Assembly (NCBI GenBank): GCA_030704615.1 | Contig: CM060733.1 | Span: forward strand, 48,112,001 to 48,176,000 | DNA length: 64,000 nt | Direction: 5' to 3' | Origin: Takakia lepidozioides | Lineage: Eukaryota; Streptophyta; Takakiopsida; Takakiales; Takakiaceae | In this document: positions 1-10,998 of the stretch, in pieces | How the letters are laid out: every line of letters starts with the position of its first letter | Position numbering within the stretch: position 1 is the first letter of the stretch | The notes under the pieces: model-generated | Told to the model about the DNA's origin: nothing | Seen by the model: only the letters and a program-made list of their open reading frames with translations | Database searches by the model: none | Made by a program: the position numbers and the translations under genes

Positions 1-318
1 TGCCTTTCTAAGTGCTCATGTATGTCTTTATGTAATTGTTTTCTAGTATAGTCAAACCATAGGAACCATTTGGGAATCAGATATGGAACACTAACTGTCT
101 CCAGTGTCAAGTTGGACCACTTATCTCTCTAGAAACCTGTGGATTCTGACAGACTTGGTATCGGGTTCTAAAGGCTTACCAGCCTTTGTAACCGGCTGAA
201 ATTCTGGCAATCGGTATTGGAAGAAGATTCTTGTCACTCTCCCATTAGAAAAGCACGTAGTTGTAGATTCTGAAAGATGAAAGGATATTCATGACAAAAC
301 ATGTTTCTTCAAATGCAG

Positions 319-2690
319 CACGCATGTCAGGGGAGAGGGTGAAAGAATTGGAAGACTTGACAAGCCCAGAAGAAAACGGGGGTAGCGGCTTGTTTGATCG
401 CTTGAAGCGCTGGACCCTTACACATTTTCGACAATTTGGCTTTTTCACAATCCTCCTCTTTGCATCGGTATTCTCCTCACTTCATCCATTGGTTTTGGGA
501 AACCAAGTGCATGTGTGTAGGGATTTTAAAGGCCCTGGAAATTGTCGTCTGGATTGGATAGTCTACTGGCATACATCTCTCTTTTCACCGGTCTGGAAGG
601 CTAGAACTTTCCATTGTGAAGCTTAGTGGCAGCTCTGAAGATCAACCCTGTCAACTTTCTGCTTGCGTGCCTTCAACCACAAAATGGACCATAGACAAGA
701 GTGTTCTTGCCTGATGGAACATCCGATTTTTCTGCCCCTTCATGCCGCTCTGCTGGCGATATGTGATGCCTGAAGGGCTCTCTATCTCTCTTATAACACT
801 CACACGAGCAAATGGTTGTCACTTTACTTACTTTATTGCCCTACCATAGTAATTTCCTCAGCAGATGAAGGCTGGCGGGGAATACAATGCAGGTGCCAAA
901 TCCATTGTTTGATCTGGCCGGCATTATGTGTGGCCAGTTTCTGGTGCCCTTTTGGAAGTTTTTCCTGGCCACTTTGATTGGCAAGGCTTTGATCAAGACA
1001 CATATTCAGGTGAACCCCACTTTCCCCCCTCTGGTTTTCATTTTCTTAACAGACTGTCATGCAACCACAACACTATTTTCTTCCAGCTACTGGGAGCAGG
1101 AGTGCTGAAATTTCTGCTAATGATGTCTATGGCAACACAAGCACTACCACAATTCTGTCTATATGCCGACAGCCACAAGGAACAGTCTGAGTGACAGTCT
1201 CTTCTTGGGTTTCCCAGTCATATGCTCAGATTGATTCGTCTGTGTTTGAATGGGAGTTTTGTTTCTGTTTGTGTGAATTGACCTGCATTTACCGGTTCTG
1301 GCATCTTCAAGTCCACTTAGCCTTTGCTAACCACCGTTTGGATGTGTGAGAACGCTGAGCTTGACAGAGGTGTGGGGTGTGGGGGGCCAGACGGTGTTCA
1401 TAATACTGGTGTGCAATGCACATCTTTTGGAGATTATTGAGACTGGCCTGGGCTGGGTCATCATCCATGTCCCTGCCCTTGCCCACTGGTCTCCATCCAT
1501 CATGGCTGCCCTGGCAAATGCCAAAGATATATTCCATGGCAAGTCGACTGTTTCCAAGGTACTGCAGTCTCTCTCTCACACATGCAGGAACCCTTCAAAT
1601 GAACGCCTTAGTTAATGTAACATGTCTGCCTTTCACCTATTACTACCCTTCACCTGCTATCAATCATTCGTTCCCCTCATCTTTTTGCGTCTAATGCTCT
1701 GTTGAACTACGTGGATAATATCATACATATGCTCTAGGGTTTCAGTGCCCTCCAAGCACCCCCTGCTGCTCCATCTGAAGCATCTCTCTCTCTGGGTCTT
1801 CAGCAGATGTAATAAAGCTTGTTCATCTCTCTCTCATCTCTTTCTCTCTCTCTCTCTCTCGCAAAATCTTGAGGCTGAGCCTAAGGCCGTGGCCCTCTTG
1901 GGGTCTAATTTCTGGGCAGCTCACACACTGCAAGTTTGTATTAAGGGCTTTCTAGAGGATATTTGCAAAACCCAAACTAATTGTCTGCATCAAGTTAAGT
2001 CAGCAGAGTGAGCCCCTCACAAAGGTTGTTTCTGCTCCCCTTTGTTCCGCACAAGGCTATGGCAAACAACGTAGTACATCCATATATTCTCTCTCTCTCT
2101 CTCTCTCTCTCAAACCACAAGGCTACGACAAACAACATCTTATGAGTACAATCTCTCTCTTTCAAAACCTTGGTGGGGCGAACCCCACAGAAGGCTCCCG
2201 GAGGGTTAGTTTCCCACGGGGTCAATGGTCGTAAGGCGATGGCAAGCCAACGTTGCAGAGAACGGCAAGAGTACATGCTCTCTCTTTCACTTCCATTGTG
2301 TTTTACTACTTTGAGGTGTGCAAGGCATGGCCTGTTTTACAAAGATTATTCTACAATGATTAGTGGCACTGCTGAACCTAGCCTCTAGTGATGGTGCTGG
2401 CTTCCACCACCCCATCCTTCTGCTTTGTCAGTGTGGGGTGCAGGGTCCAAAATCTAATGGTACATCTTTCACTGATGTGGCAGCAAGAGCAAGGCAACTT
2501 CTCGATTGCATTTGTCTGGAACACAGTAGTTTTACTCATGATGGGTGGCTTTCTGGCATCGATCATCACGTCAACGGCCCAGGGCTTCTTGATGGAGAGA
2601 CAAAAGCACGAACTAGAGGCGCTTACAAAGGCAGCAAGCAACAACGAGCAGAGAAGGCTGTCCATGAGAGATGGTCCGAAACAATGTTAG
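319..2690 (+). CDS. VMP1: VMP1/KMS-type vacuole membrane protein, 3' exons (gene starts before window)
   Basis: Four exons with consensus GT/AG borders join in frame: 319-467, 893-1009, 1391-1558 and 2484-2690 (stop TAG). The encoded protein matches the C-terminal half of VMP1 (KMS1/KMS2 in Arabidopsis, EPG-3 in worms), a multi-pass ER protein of the VTT/DedA family that acts in autophagosome formation, ER-Golgi organisation and lipid scrambling. The diagnostic stretch is in the second exon, where [16 protein letters not shown] forms the conserved VTT re-entrant segment, followed by a LIGKA..KTHIQ helix. The last exon carries a final hydrophobic helix and the ITSTAQ motif, then a short charged tail. 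Earlier exons, including the start codon, lie to the left of position 1; bases 1-318 look like intron. Introns hold CT microsatellites and pieces of a dispersed repeat. Identity is confident; exact C-terminus is well supported by the in-frame stop. Confidence 0.88.
1841..2112. repeat. CT microsatellites and a dispersed-repeat copy inside the last VMP1 intron
   Basis: Two pure CT runs (about 1842-1860 and 2089-2110) bracket a segment (1868-2080) that resembles 21890-22060 elsewhere in the window: both contain GAGCCTAA, GGGCTTTCTAGAGGA and GAGCCCCTCACAAAGGT in the same order and spacing. The copy at 21.9 kb follows directly on a LINE reverse-transcriptase remnant, so this piece is probably the tail of the same retroelement family. 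Confidence 0.6.
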
Positions 2691-5300
2691 GGACTGGCTG
2701 GCAGCCCTCCTGAGCCAATTGCTTACTAGAGTAGCTAGAAGCCATACAGATTTTAGCCAACAATTGTTTCTGGTACATGTCTGACAGCTCACAAGGAAAT
2801 TTTAGTAGGGAGTTGCTAGGAGTATTTGTTAGGGAGTCAGTGGAAAAACGCCTTACTAACATGGTCACAGTAGGTGCGCAGGGGTTTCCCCCTTCTCCAA
2901 TTATCTAACCCATTGCTTTGCCCAATTGCGGGGCTAGTTGTTTTTTAAAGTTAGACCCACCGCAGGGCACTGTTGAATTCTTTCCATATATTGAGACTGG
3001 GAACAAAGGCTCCTTGAACAGAATGATTACACAAATTTTTTGTCTTGAAGCACGGATCTGCTCTCTCAAAGTCGTTGCTAAGTGTGCGGGGAGAGATTCC
3101 TCAAAACCAGCTGACATACCCATGAAACAAAATCCCCGCGGGATACCAATCGTCCCATGTCACTGAAAACATTGTACAACTCAACCTGATTGAAGTTGGA
3201 GCTGTCTTGTGCAGAAAATGACAATCCAACTGCAGTTGATCAGAGGCCAGCTTGCTACTGTGTCCAGTACAATTTGGATCGGTGGAGTGACTGGCCAGAA
3301 ACTATGCAGCTGATGGTGGCAATACCAGGACACTGATAGGATGACTCTGTTGACTGCATGGGGGAGCCTTCTCTCAGTAGTTTTGCTCAGTTCTCCTCAA
3401 TCTCTGGATTGCTCTTGTTGGCCCAACCAGGAATGTGTCTATGCTCCCACAGTCTGGGTTTGTCACTCTGCAATAACGATTTGTTGTCTCCTCAAAGTGG
3501 CCAGCAAGTGTAGAATTGAGGGAGATGAACTCATCTAGCACATGCCGGTCCATGATCATTTCATATCCAAAAGCTTTACAAAAGCTGTAGGTACTGAGTG
3601 TGATCGTAGACAATGTTGTGCAGGTTGAGGCTCTGCTCCATCAGTACAATCTCCAACTCTTACATTACTTTCTGCACTACACACTTTCATGGAGGACCCA
3701 TCCTCTCCTCTCTCTACAGTTCAAGCTTCATACAACTGAGTTGCCAGTTTGATTTCTCATGCATCTCTCAGCTCTCCCTCTCCATCATCAGTAAAACCTC
3801 ACCAGCAACAAATGTCAAAAATATTAACTGGCCAGCACCAAAGTCTATAACCCACCTAGTCTGCAGCATAACCCACTAGTGTCACAACAACAAACAAGGT
3901 ACTGCATACACAGTTGTGTCGTAAGGCGGTAGCCCTTCTGGGGTGGATACACCATAATTTACGCTTCCTTCAGGAAGCATTGGCGCAATTTTCTTTCATT
4001 ACACCTGGAAGCAAATCACCGAACATGAACATTAGTCAGTGGGGATGCCATGGACGCCATTTTCGTTATACACATGGGCAACAATTTTTATTTCCCAACA
4101 CTTATACGAAACAGTAATACAAATACTCATAATAACAATGAACTTCATCATACCTTTTTTTTTTTCCCCCCACTTGCACCTCGGCCAGGAATAGTCAGTT
4201 TTCACCAAATGTCAAGAATATGGGAGAATATTCTTGAAAGTAGATCAAATTGCAAGAGAATATACTCATAAGACGTTGTTTGCCGTAGCCTTGTGGCCAT
4301 TGACCCCAAATTGCAAGAGAGTGGTCTATGAAAAGAGGAGACTGGGTGTGGGTGAAGGAGGTGCGCAAGCTGCGAGGCAAGATGCGAGGCAAGATGGATG
4401 CACCAACTATTGGCCCATTGAGGGTGGTCAAATTTGTGAATGCAAGTAAGTCCCTCGTCTTGTTGCAAACACTACAATGCAGAGGCACTCAGGGTGTTGC
4501 CAAAAGGTATAGGGACGTCCCTGAGGAGATATAGACTATCGGAGGCACTAGAGTAATCATAAGTATCGTCTCTCTCTCCTCTCTCTACATACGTGTGTGT
4601 ATATATAGATCTAGGGATGAGGGCAAGCTATGATTAGGCCAATTTGGAAATAATGGGGATGGTTTAGACAATCTCATCTAGAATAGAGGTACATTTTATT
4701 TTATTTATTTATTTTTAAACACAAGAGGGACGGAGGCCTCATGAACTTTATATAAATAGGACTTAAAATGTACATGAGATACAAAGAGGAAAAAATAACC
4801 TCTATGAAAAGTGCCATGCAGGCACTGTTTTTTTTCTTGAATTTGAAAAAAAATGCAAGTGGCTACAGAGTTTGGCAAAAAATAGCCATACATTCTGTTC
4901 ATCCATTGAAATTAGGACAGAATCATCCATGTCCGTACATAAATCCATTTATATCATCCATATTTGGCAAATTCATCCATACTTTATTTTTCATTTGGAG
5001 AAATTTGGCATTTCATCCATGAAAAAACAGGGAATTTGCGACAGAAATATATATATATATTTTTTTCTGAGGTCGAAATTTGGTGAAAATTCGCCAACAA
5101 AAAAAACGCTACATGCAGGCTGATTCAGGAAGACACTGCTTCGGGACAGGGAAGAAGAGAAAGAAAGGCTGTAGAAGCTAGCCCAAGAGGGGCAGACTTA
5201 GCCATAAGCAAAAAGGTAGCGAGAAGCTACATCTAGATAGCGCAAAAAACCAAGAGCCAGCCTAAAAAGCCCAAAGGAGCTTAAGGTACATGTTTCTCGA
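2691..5300. other. Intergenic, repeat debris, no convincing gene
   Basis: No frame here gives a recognisable protein. At 4262-4300 lies an inverted copy of a short dispersed motif (CTTATGAGTAC next to AACAACGTC) also seen near 2140, 22085 and 27668. At 4328-4460 (+) a short frame reads GDWVWVKE...KLRGKM...GPLRVVKF, which resembles the C-terminal barrel of a Ty3-type integrase and may be a remnant. The stretch 4890-5030 is rich in TTCATCCAT-like words. Confidence 0.5.
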
Positions 5301-5317
5301 GGCCCTGGGATCTATAG

Positions 5318-7306
5318 TCAGCTGATACTACCATAAGAGAGTTGGGCCCGAGTCTTGTCCGACTTAGAAGACCTTTTATGCCTCCAATTTACCTCCGAGT
5401 CTTCACTAGTACCTACTGGAGATCGCATAGTGCTGAGGGAGCTACCAGCCTTGTGGGAGAGCGTCGCACCAGGTAATTCTGGAATCAGATTCCCTTGTAC
5501 AAAGCCGTCCACCTCTGCCCCATGTTCCATCAAAATCTTCAAGCAATTGGGCTTTTCTCCTGTCGCCGCATCTGCAAAGCCAAGCCTTGCGAGCTTCAGA
5601 CATCAATTCTAAGTGAGACTTACAAAGGATTGTGCGCACACAAACAGGCTTACCAGAGAAAATGACAGCGCATCTGGCTTTCCAAATATTCCACAGGAGG
5701 TGGGCTCTAAGCGTGGCCCACACAGGGCAAGTGGTTCAGATTGAACCATCAGCAGAAAGAGGATTAAAGACAAATCAGAAGCAAGAAATCCTTCCCACAA
5801 GACGTAGAAAGATAAGGCCTTACCCCAAACCTGCCTGGCAACCTAACATTCCACAAAGCAGTGCTCTAAGGTTTCGGAAGCATTAAGATTGCAGATCCTG
5901 CAAGGGGGGGGAGTATCCGGAAGGTGGCTAAGAATAGGTAACACCCGATTGACAAGCTTCCAGAGAAAGCCAGAGATCTTGGCTGCCCTATCTTTGCGCC
6001 AAACATCCTTCCAAATAGGTTTCCACGTGGTGGGGTAGCCAGGCAAATGCAACCATTTTGTAGTCCACTTAGCATCTAGAGAGATGACTGGATTCAGCAA
6101 AGAGTAGCCCATCTTGACAGTGTAAGCAAAAAAAGGAGAGCGGCTATTATCAGCCCAAACCCATTCCCCCGGATCAAATTGCAGTAAGGAGAGGGGAGCT
6201 ATTAAAAACCATAGCAGCCTAGGGTTGGTGTGACCCCCATTGTCAGCAGAAGGGTTCACAACACCTGAAGCCATACAGAAAACACGGATGGCAAAAGGGG
6301 GGGCCTCCAACACACAATCCATTTGCGGGGAATGCAGGAAACCAGATGAGAAAACTTGAAACTTCCAGCCACGCAGGAATCATCCTCTCTTAACAAGGCA
6401 AAAAAGACAAAACGATTACCAGCATCCCCCACCCCCCCCAAGCCAGACAGAGAGAGCACGTCTATTAGCTGGAAAAGATGCAAGGGAGATCCACGAAACA
6501 TGAATGTCGCCAGTAACCACATCTCATCCAGCTCTTAACCTTCTGGTGGAGAGAGCAGCCCCTGCCTCCGTCGGAGGGAGAAGGCCTCCGTCCTCCCAAA
6601 TATGAAGGAAACTGGAAACCCCAGCAGCTTCCCAATGGGCCCATCTGGCCGAGCATGTAATCAACAGCAGTGAGTCTCAGATAGTATTACCAAAAAGAGG
6701 TTGTCTTAAGACCTCCTCCATAGAGGTAGGGGGTCTTTTGGGACAGCTTGGAGCGAATGGTGATCCATGCCCGCCAAATAGAGTTCCACGCTACAGAGCC
6801 GCCGGTGAAAGAATGATTGGAAGAACCACCTTGCACAATCCAACGGAGCGAAGGAGACCAACCTAAGGCGGAAGTAGGGCATGCCTGAAGAAGATGATGC
6901 CTGACAATCAGACTCCACGGGGCCGTAAGATGCTTAAAAACCCTAGGGACCCATTTAGCGAGAAGAGCAGAGATCTGGGATTGAGGGTCAATAATTCCCA
7001 AACCTTCGTTGCCTTTCTTTTGAGTAATCTGTTCCCAACTTACCAGCGCCTTTCTAGACTGATCCGGAGATGAGGCACCCCAAATGAAGTTCCTAACGAG
7101 GGCTTTGATCTTCTTTACTGTGATCGGGCCAGGATGCCAGACAGATGAATTAAACCATCCGGAAGCCAGCAGGACCTGATTGACCACCAAAGCTTTACCC
7201 GCAATAGAGAGAAATAAGGAGCACCAGTATGAAAGCTTCTTTCTAAGATTTTTAACAATCACCTCCGCCCTTTGCTCTTCGCACAACCCATGACCAATAA
7301 GATGGC
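5318..7306 (-). mobile_element. LINE, 3' part: RT thumb region, zinc-binding RVT domain and tail
   Basis: Read on the minus strand this continues the LINE interrupted at 7307-8916. Frame 6687-7286 gives a plant non-LTR retrotransposon post-RT region (KKLSYW, NFIWG, KGNEGLGI motifs). Frame 5843-6322 gives the RVT zinc-binding domain, with WK.VW, RAAKISGFLWKLVNRVLP and a Cys/His cluster (CRICN...ETLEHCF..C). Frame 5442-5723 gives the tail with WNIWKARC. Frames change between these blocks, so the copy is decayed. No endonuclease lies in this part. The precise 3' end near 5.3 kb, with its expected A-tail, is not clear. Confidence 0.8.
7299..7306. repeat. 8-bp target-site duplication, left copy (AAGATGGC)
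   Basis: AAGATGGC occurs here and again at 8917-8924, directly flanking the inserted element. Removing the element and one copy restores the LINE frame across the joint (minus strand ...LLGHLIGHG...), which proves the insertion and its exact borders. Confidence 0.85.
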
Positions 7307-8916
7307 GAGGGAAGCTAGCGTGTGAGCGCGCTCACGCTTAGCGCACTAAGCGTGAGCAGACTTCGTTAAGCGTGAGCAGATCTCTTAAGTGTGAGCAGAT
7401 CTCTTAAGTGTGAGCAGATTTCTTAAGCGTGATCACATAAGGGAAGTGGAGCCTATAGCCGTGGGAAAAGCAGGACCTATTGTCGTGGGGGCGATGTTGA
7501 GTGGAACGGAGGGTAACATACGATGCCTAGGACCTAAGACGTCGAGTTCCATGCATGAAAATTTGAGAGGAATGTGTGGCGAAATTCGTAAGGATTAATG
7601 GCTATGTTGAATGGATGAATGTAGGATGAATGCAGGATGAAAAAAGATAGATGAATGAACCATGGATGACAGCAACACGAGGTTAATTTCGGAGAACTTG
7701 AAATCAACCTTGTGCCAACACGAGGTTGATTTCCGAGTGGACACAGAACGCAAGGTTGATTTGCATCCTACTACTCTTTTTTTTGCGATTTTTTTGCGTT
7801 TATTTTGCATTTTGTTTTGTTTTTTTTTCAACACAAGGTTGATTTGAGAAATGAAAGCATCTTTTTTCCAAATAAAAAATAAAAAATAAAAAATAAAAAA
7901 TCGCAGGATGCAAATCAACTTTGCGTTGACGCAAGGTTGATTTGAGGAATGAAAGCATCCTTTTTCTCAAAAATATAAATAAAAATGAAGTCTCAGGATG
8001 GAAATCAACCTTGCGTTGATGCAACCTTGATTTGAGAAATGAAAGCATCTTTTTTGCATTGTTTTTTGCATTTTGTATTGGCAAATCAACCTTGATTTGA
8101 GAAATGAAAGCATCTTTTTATCCAAAAAAAGTTAAGAGAAAAAAAAAAAATTGAGTCGTAGGATGCAACGTTGACGCAACCTTGATTTGAAAAATGAAAG
8201 ATATTTTTTTCCAAAAAACAAATTGAAGTCGCAGGATGCAAATCAACCTTGCGTTGACGCAACCTTGATTTGAGAAATGAAAACATCTTTTTTGCACTGT
8301 TTTTTGCATTTTGTATGGGACACAATCAAGGTTGCGTTAACACAACCTTGATTATGCTATGGATTTCAATCACCTCTTTCGGGAAATAAATCTTCGTCTT
8401 GCTTAGTATTTCGTGTCTTCTAGTCTTTTGGGAAGTTCAGGGATCAACCTTGCATCAACACGACATTGATTACAAGGGGATTTAATGGGAATTAACAAGC
8501 ATTTGCTGCATCTGTGTTTTCTGAATGTATAGTTCAGGTACATCTACCATATCCTCATTCCGGGGAAGTATCTGAGCGATGACCGTCGATAATACATCTA
8601 GTCTTTAACCATCCACTCATCCATTGTTCATGCATTGCGAAGCGTATGTCTATCCATCAGCCATCTCGCATTCAACCATTCATGAATTATTCATCCATCA
8701 TTCATCCAACATTCATCCAACATTCATCCAGCAGTCATCCAAGTACGCATGATATGTACACTCATTCCCGCGGAAATATGTCTCTGGTGGCTTCCTCATC
8801 CGCGATTGTAGGCCCATGCACCCTATTACGTGAGCATCTTTCCGCTCACAGATTGACATCTTCCCGCTCACGCATCTTTCCGCTCACGGGAGCCGCTCAC
8901 GGACTAGCAATCCCCT
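7307..8916. mobile_element. Non-autonomous hAT-like DNA transposon (1610 bp)
   Basis: The element is bounded by an 8-bp target duplication, the length typical of hAT transposons. Its ends are imperfect inverted repeats: left GAGGGAAGCTAGCG..GTGAGCG, right (reverse complement) AGGGGATTGCTAGTCCGTGAGCG. Subterminal copies of GTGAGC/GCTCAC cluster at both ends (about 7320-7440 and 8828-8900), as expected for transposase-binding sites. The core has no transposase. It consists of six or seven degenerate units built on AAATCAACCTTG, GTTGACGCAA and GAAATGAAAGCATC (7680-8360), followed by ATCCATTCATCC-rich DNA (8600-8745). It must have been moved by a transposase supplied elsewhere. Confidence 0.75.
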
Positions 8917-9746
8917 AAGATGGCCAAGAAGGACATGGGATCGACCATCCTGAAGCCAATCAAGGCCTATGTTCTCCCCCCATGGAAGACAATGCGATGC
9001 AGAAACAGGGTCTCTAATCTTGGAGAGAAGCCCCTTGGATTTATTCCAATTAATTCTGAGGCCTGATGCATCACAGAAGGAGGAAATAGCATCTAGTGTA
9101 CGTTGAACGTTGGAGAAGCTGTTGTTGTCAACCAGAAGAGAAGTATCATCCGTATATAAGAAGGATTTAATGTTGTAATCAGATATGCAGGGATGCGGGA
9201 CTCTGAGACCTATGATGTCAGAGTTCTTATTGAGGAGATGGGTAAGACCATCCGCTGCAATTAGAAACAGAAAAGGAGATAGATGACATCCTTGACGAAC
9301 AGAGCGGAAAATTGGAAAAGCACTAGATGATGTGACCATTTACGATGACCTTGTTGGAGGCAGATTGAAGGAGGATCCGAATCCAGCTAAGGAAGTTTCC
9401 ATGAATACCACATTTTTGTATGGCACCCAGAAGATAGTCCCATTCAATGTTGTCGAAAGCTTTCTCGAAGTCAAGCATTAGAAGAGCTAAAGGCTGGTTC
9501 GAAAATGGGCAGTATTAAGGGCCTCACTGGCTAGAAGAATGCTATCGAGAATCATGCGATCTTTCATAAAGCCAGTTTGCTCAGGACTGATCATCTTGCA
9601 TAGCAACGGCTGAAGTCTGGAGGCCAAGGCTTTCACTATAATCTCATAGACAACATTTAGCAAAGTGATTGGCCTATAATTAGCCAAGGAGTCTCTATCC
9701 CCTTTTTTGAAGATCAAAGTGATTATTCCCTGGGATAATTGCGATG
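8917..9746 (-). mobile_element. LINE, middle part: reverse transcriptase palm with YTDD
   Basis: Minus-strand frames 9487-9774 and 8884-9339 encode successive RT blocks: LSQGIITLIFKKGD, NYRPITLLN, QTGFMKDR, then RQGCHLSPFLF and the catalytic box LYTDDT. A frame break lies near 9.4 kb. The right border (9746) is where the Ty3-like element entered; the left border (8917) is where the hAT-like element entered. Confidence 0.85.
9743..9746. repeat. 4-bp target-site duplication of the Ty3-like element (GATG), left copy
   Basis: GATG here and at 20713-20716 flank the 9747-20712 element. Joining the LINE halves through one GATG restores a continuous minus-strand frame reading GIMPSQLSQGII, the usual sequence just before the LINE RT FKKGD block. 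Confidence 0.8.
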
Positions 9747-9936
9747 TGTCGTGCGCATACATATCGCTACACAACTACATCGCTGTCCAAAACCACACAA
9801 CACATGTGCACACCACACACTAGTATACCACTAGTCCACCACTAGTCCAGCCACTAATCCAACCACTAGGCTACAACTAGTCAGTCACTAGGCTGCCACT
9901 ATGCTGCCCACTATGGCAGTCATTAGTCCACACAAT
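9747..9936 (-). repeat. Terminal alpha repeat, outer copy (190 bp)
   Basis: Starts TGTCGTGCGC at the element edge and ends CCACACAAT. It matches 10255-10433 except for an 11-bp extra unit (ACCACTAGTCC) and two substitutions. Inside, short CCACTAG/CACTAGTCC units repeat many times. On its right it is joined directly to beta (9937). Confidence 0.9.
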
Positions 9937-10252
9937 GATAAAGAAGAAGAATACAAGCACGAGCTCACAAATCTGAAGCATAAACTCATGCATATATAAC
10001 CTCATCAGTCAAATACAAGTCAAGCCAAGTGCACCCCACGCCATGGGGAATCCACACTACGGCGCCATAGCTAGGCGCGGTGAGGCTCAACTCGAGAAAG
10101 ATGAGCCTCCCGCGCTTGCCGTGAAGATAACCACTCCAAGGCCTAAATCTGCCTTGACCCCTGGATTGACACTTGGGCCAATCCCAAATGTCAATATGTA
10201 AAAGCTAGCTATTTCCTAGCTAGTTTCACACTAGTGGTAAAATAACTTGACA
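9937..10252 (-). repeat. Terminal beta repeat, left copy (316 bp)
   Basis: Runs from GATAAAGAAG to ACTTGACA and matches 20397-20712 over its full 316 bp with two substitutions by eye (99.4%). Contains TATATA at about 9994-9999. A recent insertion is implied. Confidence 0.92.
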
Positions 10253-10258
10253 GCTGTC
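10249..10258. promoter_or_regulatory. GACAGCTGTC palindrome at the beta/alpha joint
   Basis: A perfect 10-bp palindrome made of the right element terminus (GACA), two bases (GC) and the left element terminus (TGTC). This is what joining the two ends of the linear DNA through GC would give, as at a two-LTR circle junction, so it may be an integrase-recognised site. Confidence 0.6.
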
Positions 10259-10433
10259 GTGCGCATACATATCGCTACACAACTACATCGCTGTCCAAAA
10301 CCACACAACACATGTGCACACCACACACTAGTATACCACTAGTCCAGCCACTAGTCCAACCACTAGGCTACAACTAGTCAGTCACTAGGCTGCCACTATG
10401 CTGCCCACTATGGCAGTCACTAGTCCACACAAT
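10255..10433 (-). repeat. Alpha repeat, inner copy (179 bp)
   Basis: Begins TGTCGTGCGC two bases after beta and ends CCACACAAT, directly abutting the element body. In transcription sense it starts TGTGTGGACTAG right after a purine tract, as a U3 region would. Confidence 0.9.
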
Positions 10434-10449
10434 CGCCCCCCTAGCTGGT
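10434..10449 (-). promoter_or_regulatory. Probable polypurine tract next to the inner alpha repeat
   Basis: On the minus strand the sequence is CAGCTAGGGGGGCG, immediately upstream of the alpha repeat. A purine run at this place is the usual plus-strand primer of LTR retrotransposons. The rest of 10450-10690 is the untranslated 3' part of the element and shows no other feature. Confidence 0.5.
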
Positions 10450-10691
10450 GCTTAGGTCCCTCTAAGTCCAGGTAGCCACAAGATGTGATAGTGACCATAG
10501 CCTCACTAAGTCCTCCACCACTATCCCTACTACACTCAAACTCGATAGATCAAGAGGCCGGGTGCAAGAGTTGCCCCATCATTAGTCGCCGTCTTGCAAC
10601 CTGTGAACTTGAGCTTGAGATCTCATGTATTGACTCCTATGAGCTTGGCCTCCCATGTCTTGTTAGCTGCCTCCAGTCATGTCCACTGCCA

Positions 10692-10998
10692 CTATCCCAA
10701 GCAGTGTGGACACAACCAATCTCCGTCAGGAACCTTCTCAAGAGGTGGTGTCAAGCATCCCATATGCCAACCCCTTGAGCATCGATCACACACCAGCATG
10801 GTGGCTGCCCCTTTGGCAGACCCACAGAGCATGCATCTCAAACCTGCAGGTACCACTGCCAAGTTTGGGTCAACTCTGCCATCGACATTGGGAAGGTGAC
10901 ATGGCGCACAATTACGCACATGGTCCTTCCAAGTCATGCCATCCCGACCCTCCAAGATCAGGACCCCTGAGGGCAACACCTCTCGAACCCTCAGAATA
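10692..10998 (-). CDS. PHD finger at the C-terminal end of the pol polyprotein
   Basis: The minus-strand frame continues the integrase C-terminus after a -1 shift near 11005 and ends with a TAG just after the finger. All eight zinc ligands of a C4HC3 PHD finger are present: CMLC, CDRC, H in GWH, C in MGC, and CPHC (coordinates about 10701-10835), together with the aromatic GWH and the PPLE.VP.GDW signature of histone-tail readers. Plant Ty3 chromoviruses instead carry a chromodomain at this position, which steers integration. By analogy, this PHD probably tethers the integration complex to a histone mark (inference). PHD fingers of this sequence type usually read unmodified or methylated H3K4; the specificity here is unknown. 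Confidence 0.85.

Noticed and set aside
8884-8918. Extension of the LINE frame into the hAT-like end
   Set aside because: The last residues of that frame (after LLGHLRG) are encoded by transposon DNA; the true LINE continues at 7306.
9747-10433. Simple tandem pair of solo LTRs
   Set aside because: The 4-bp duplication flanks the whole 9747-20712 unit and the right end lacks alpha, so the left repeats belong to the same insertion.
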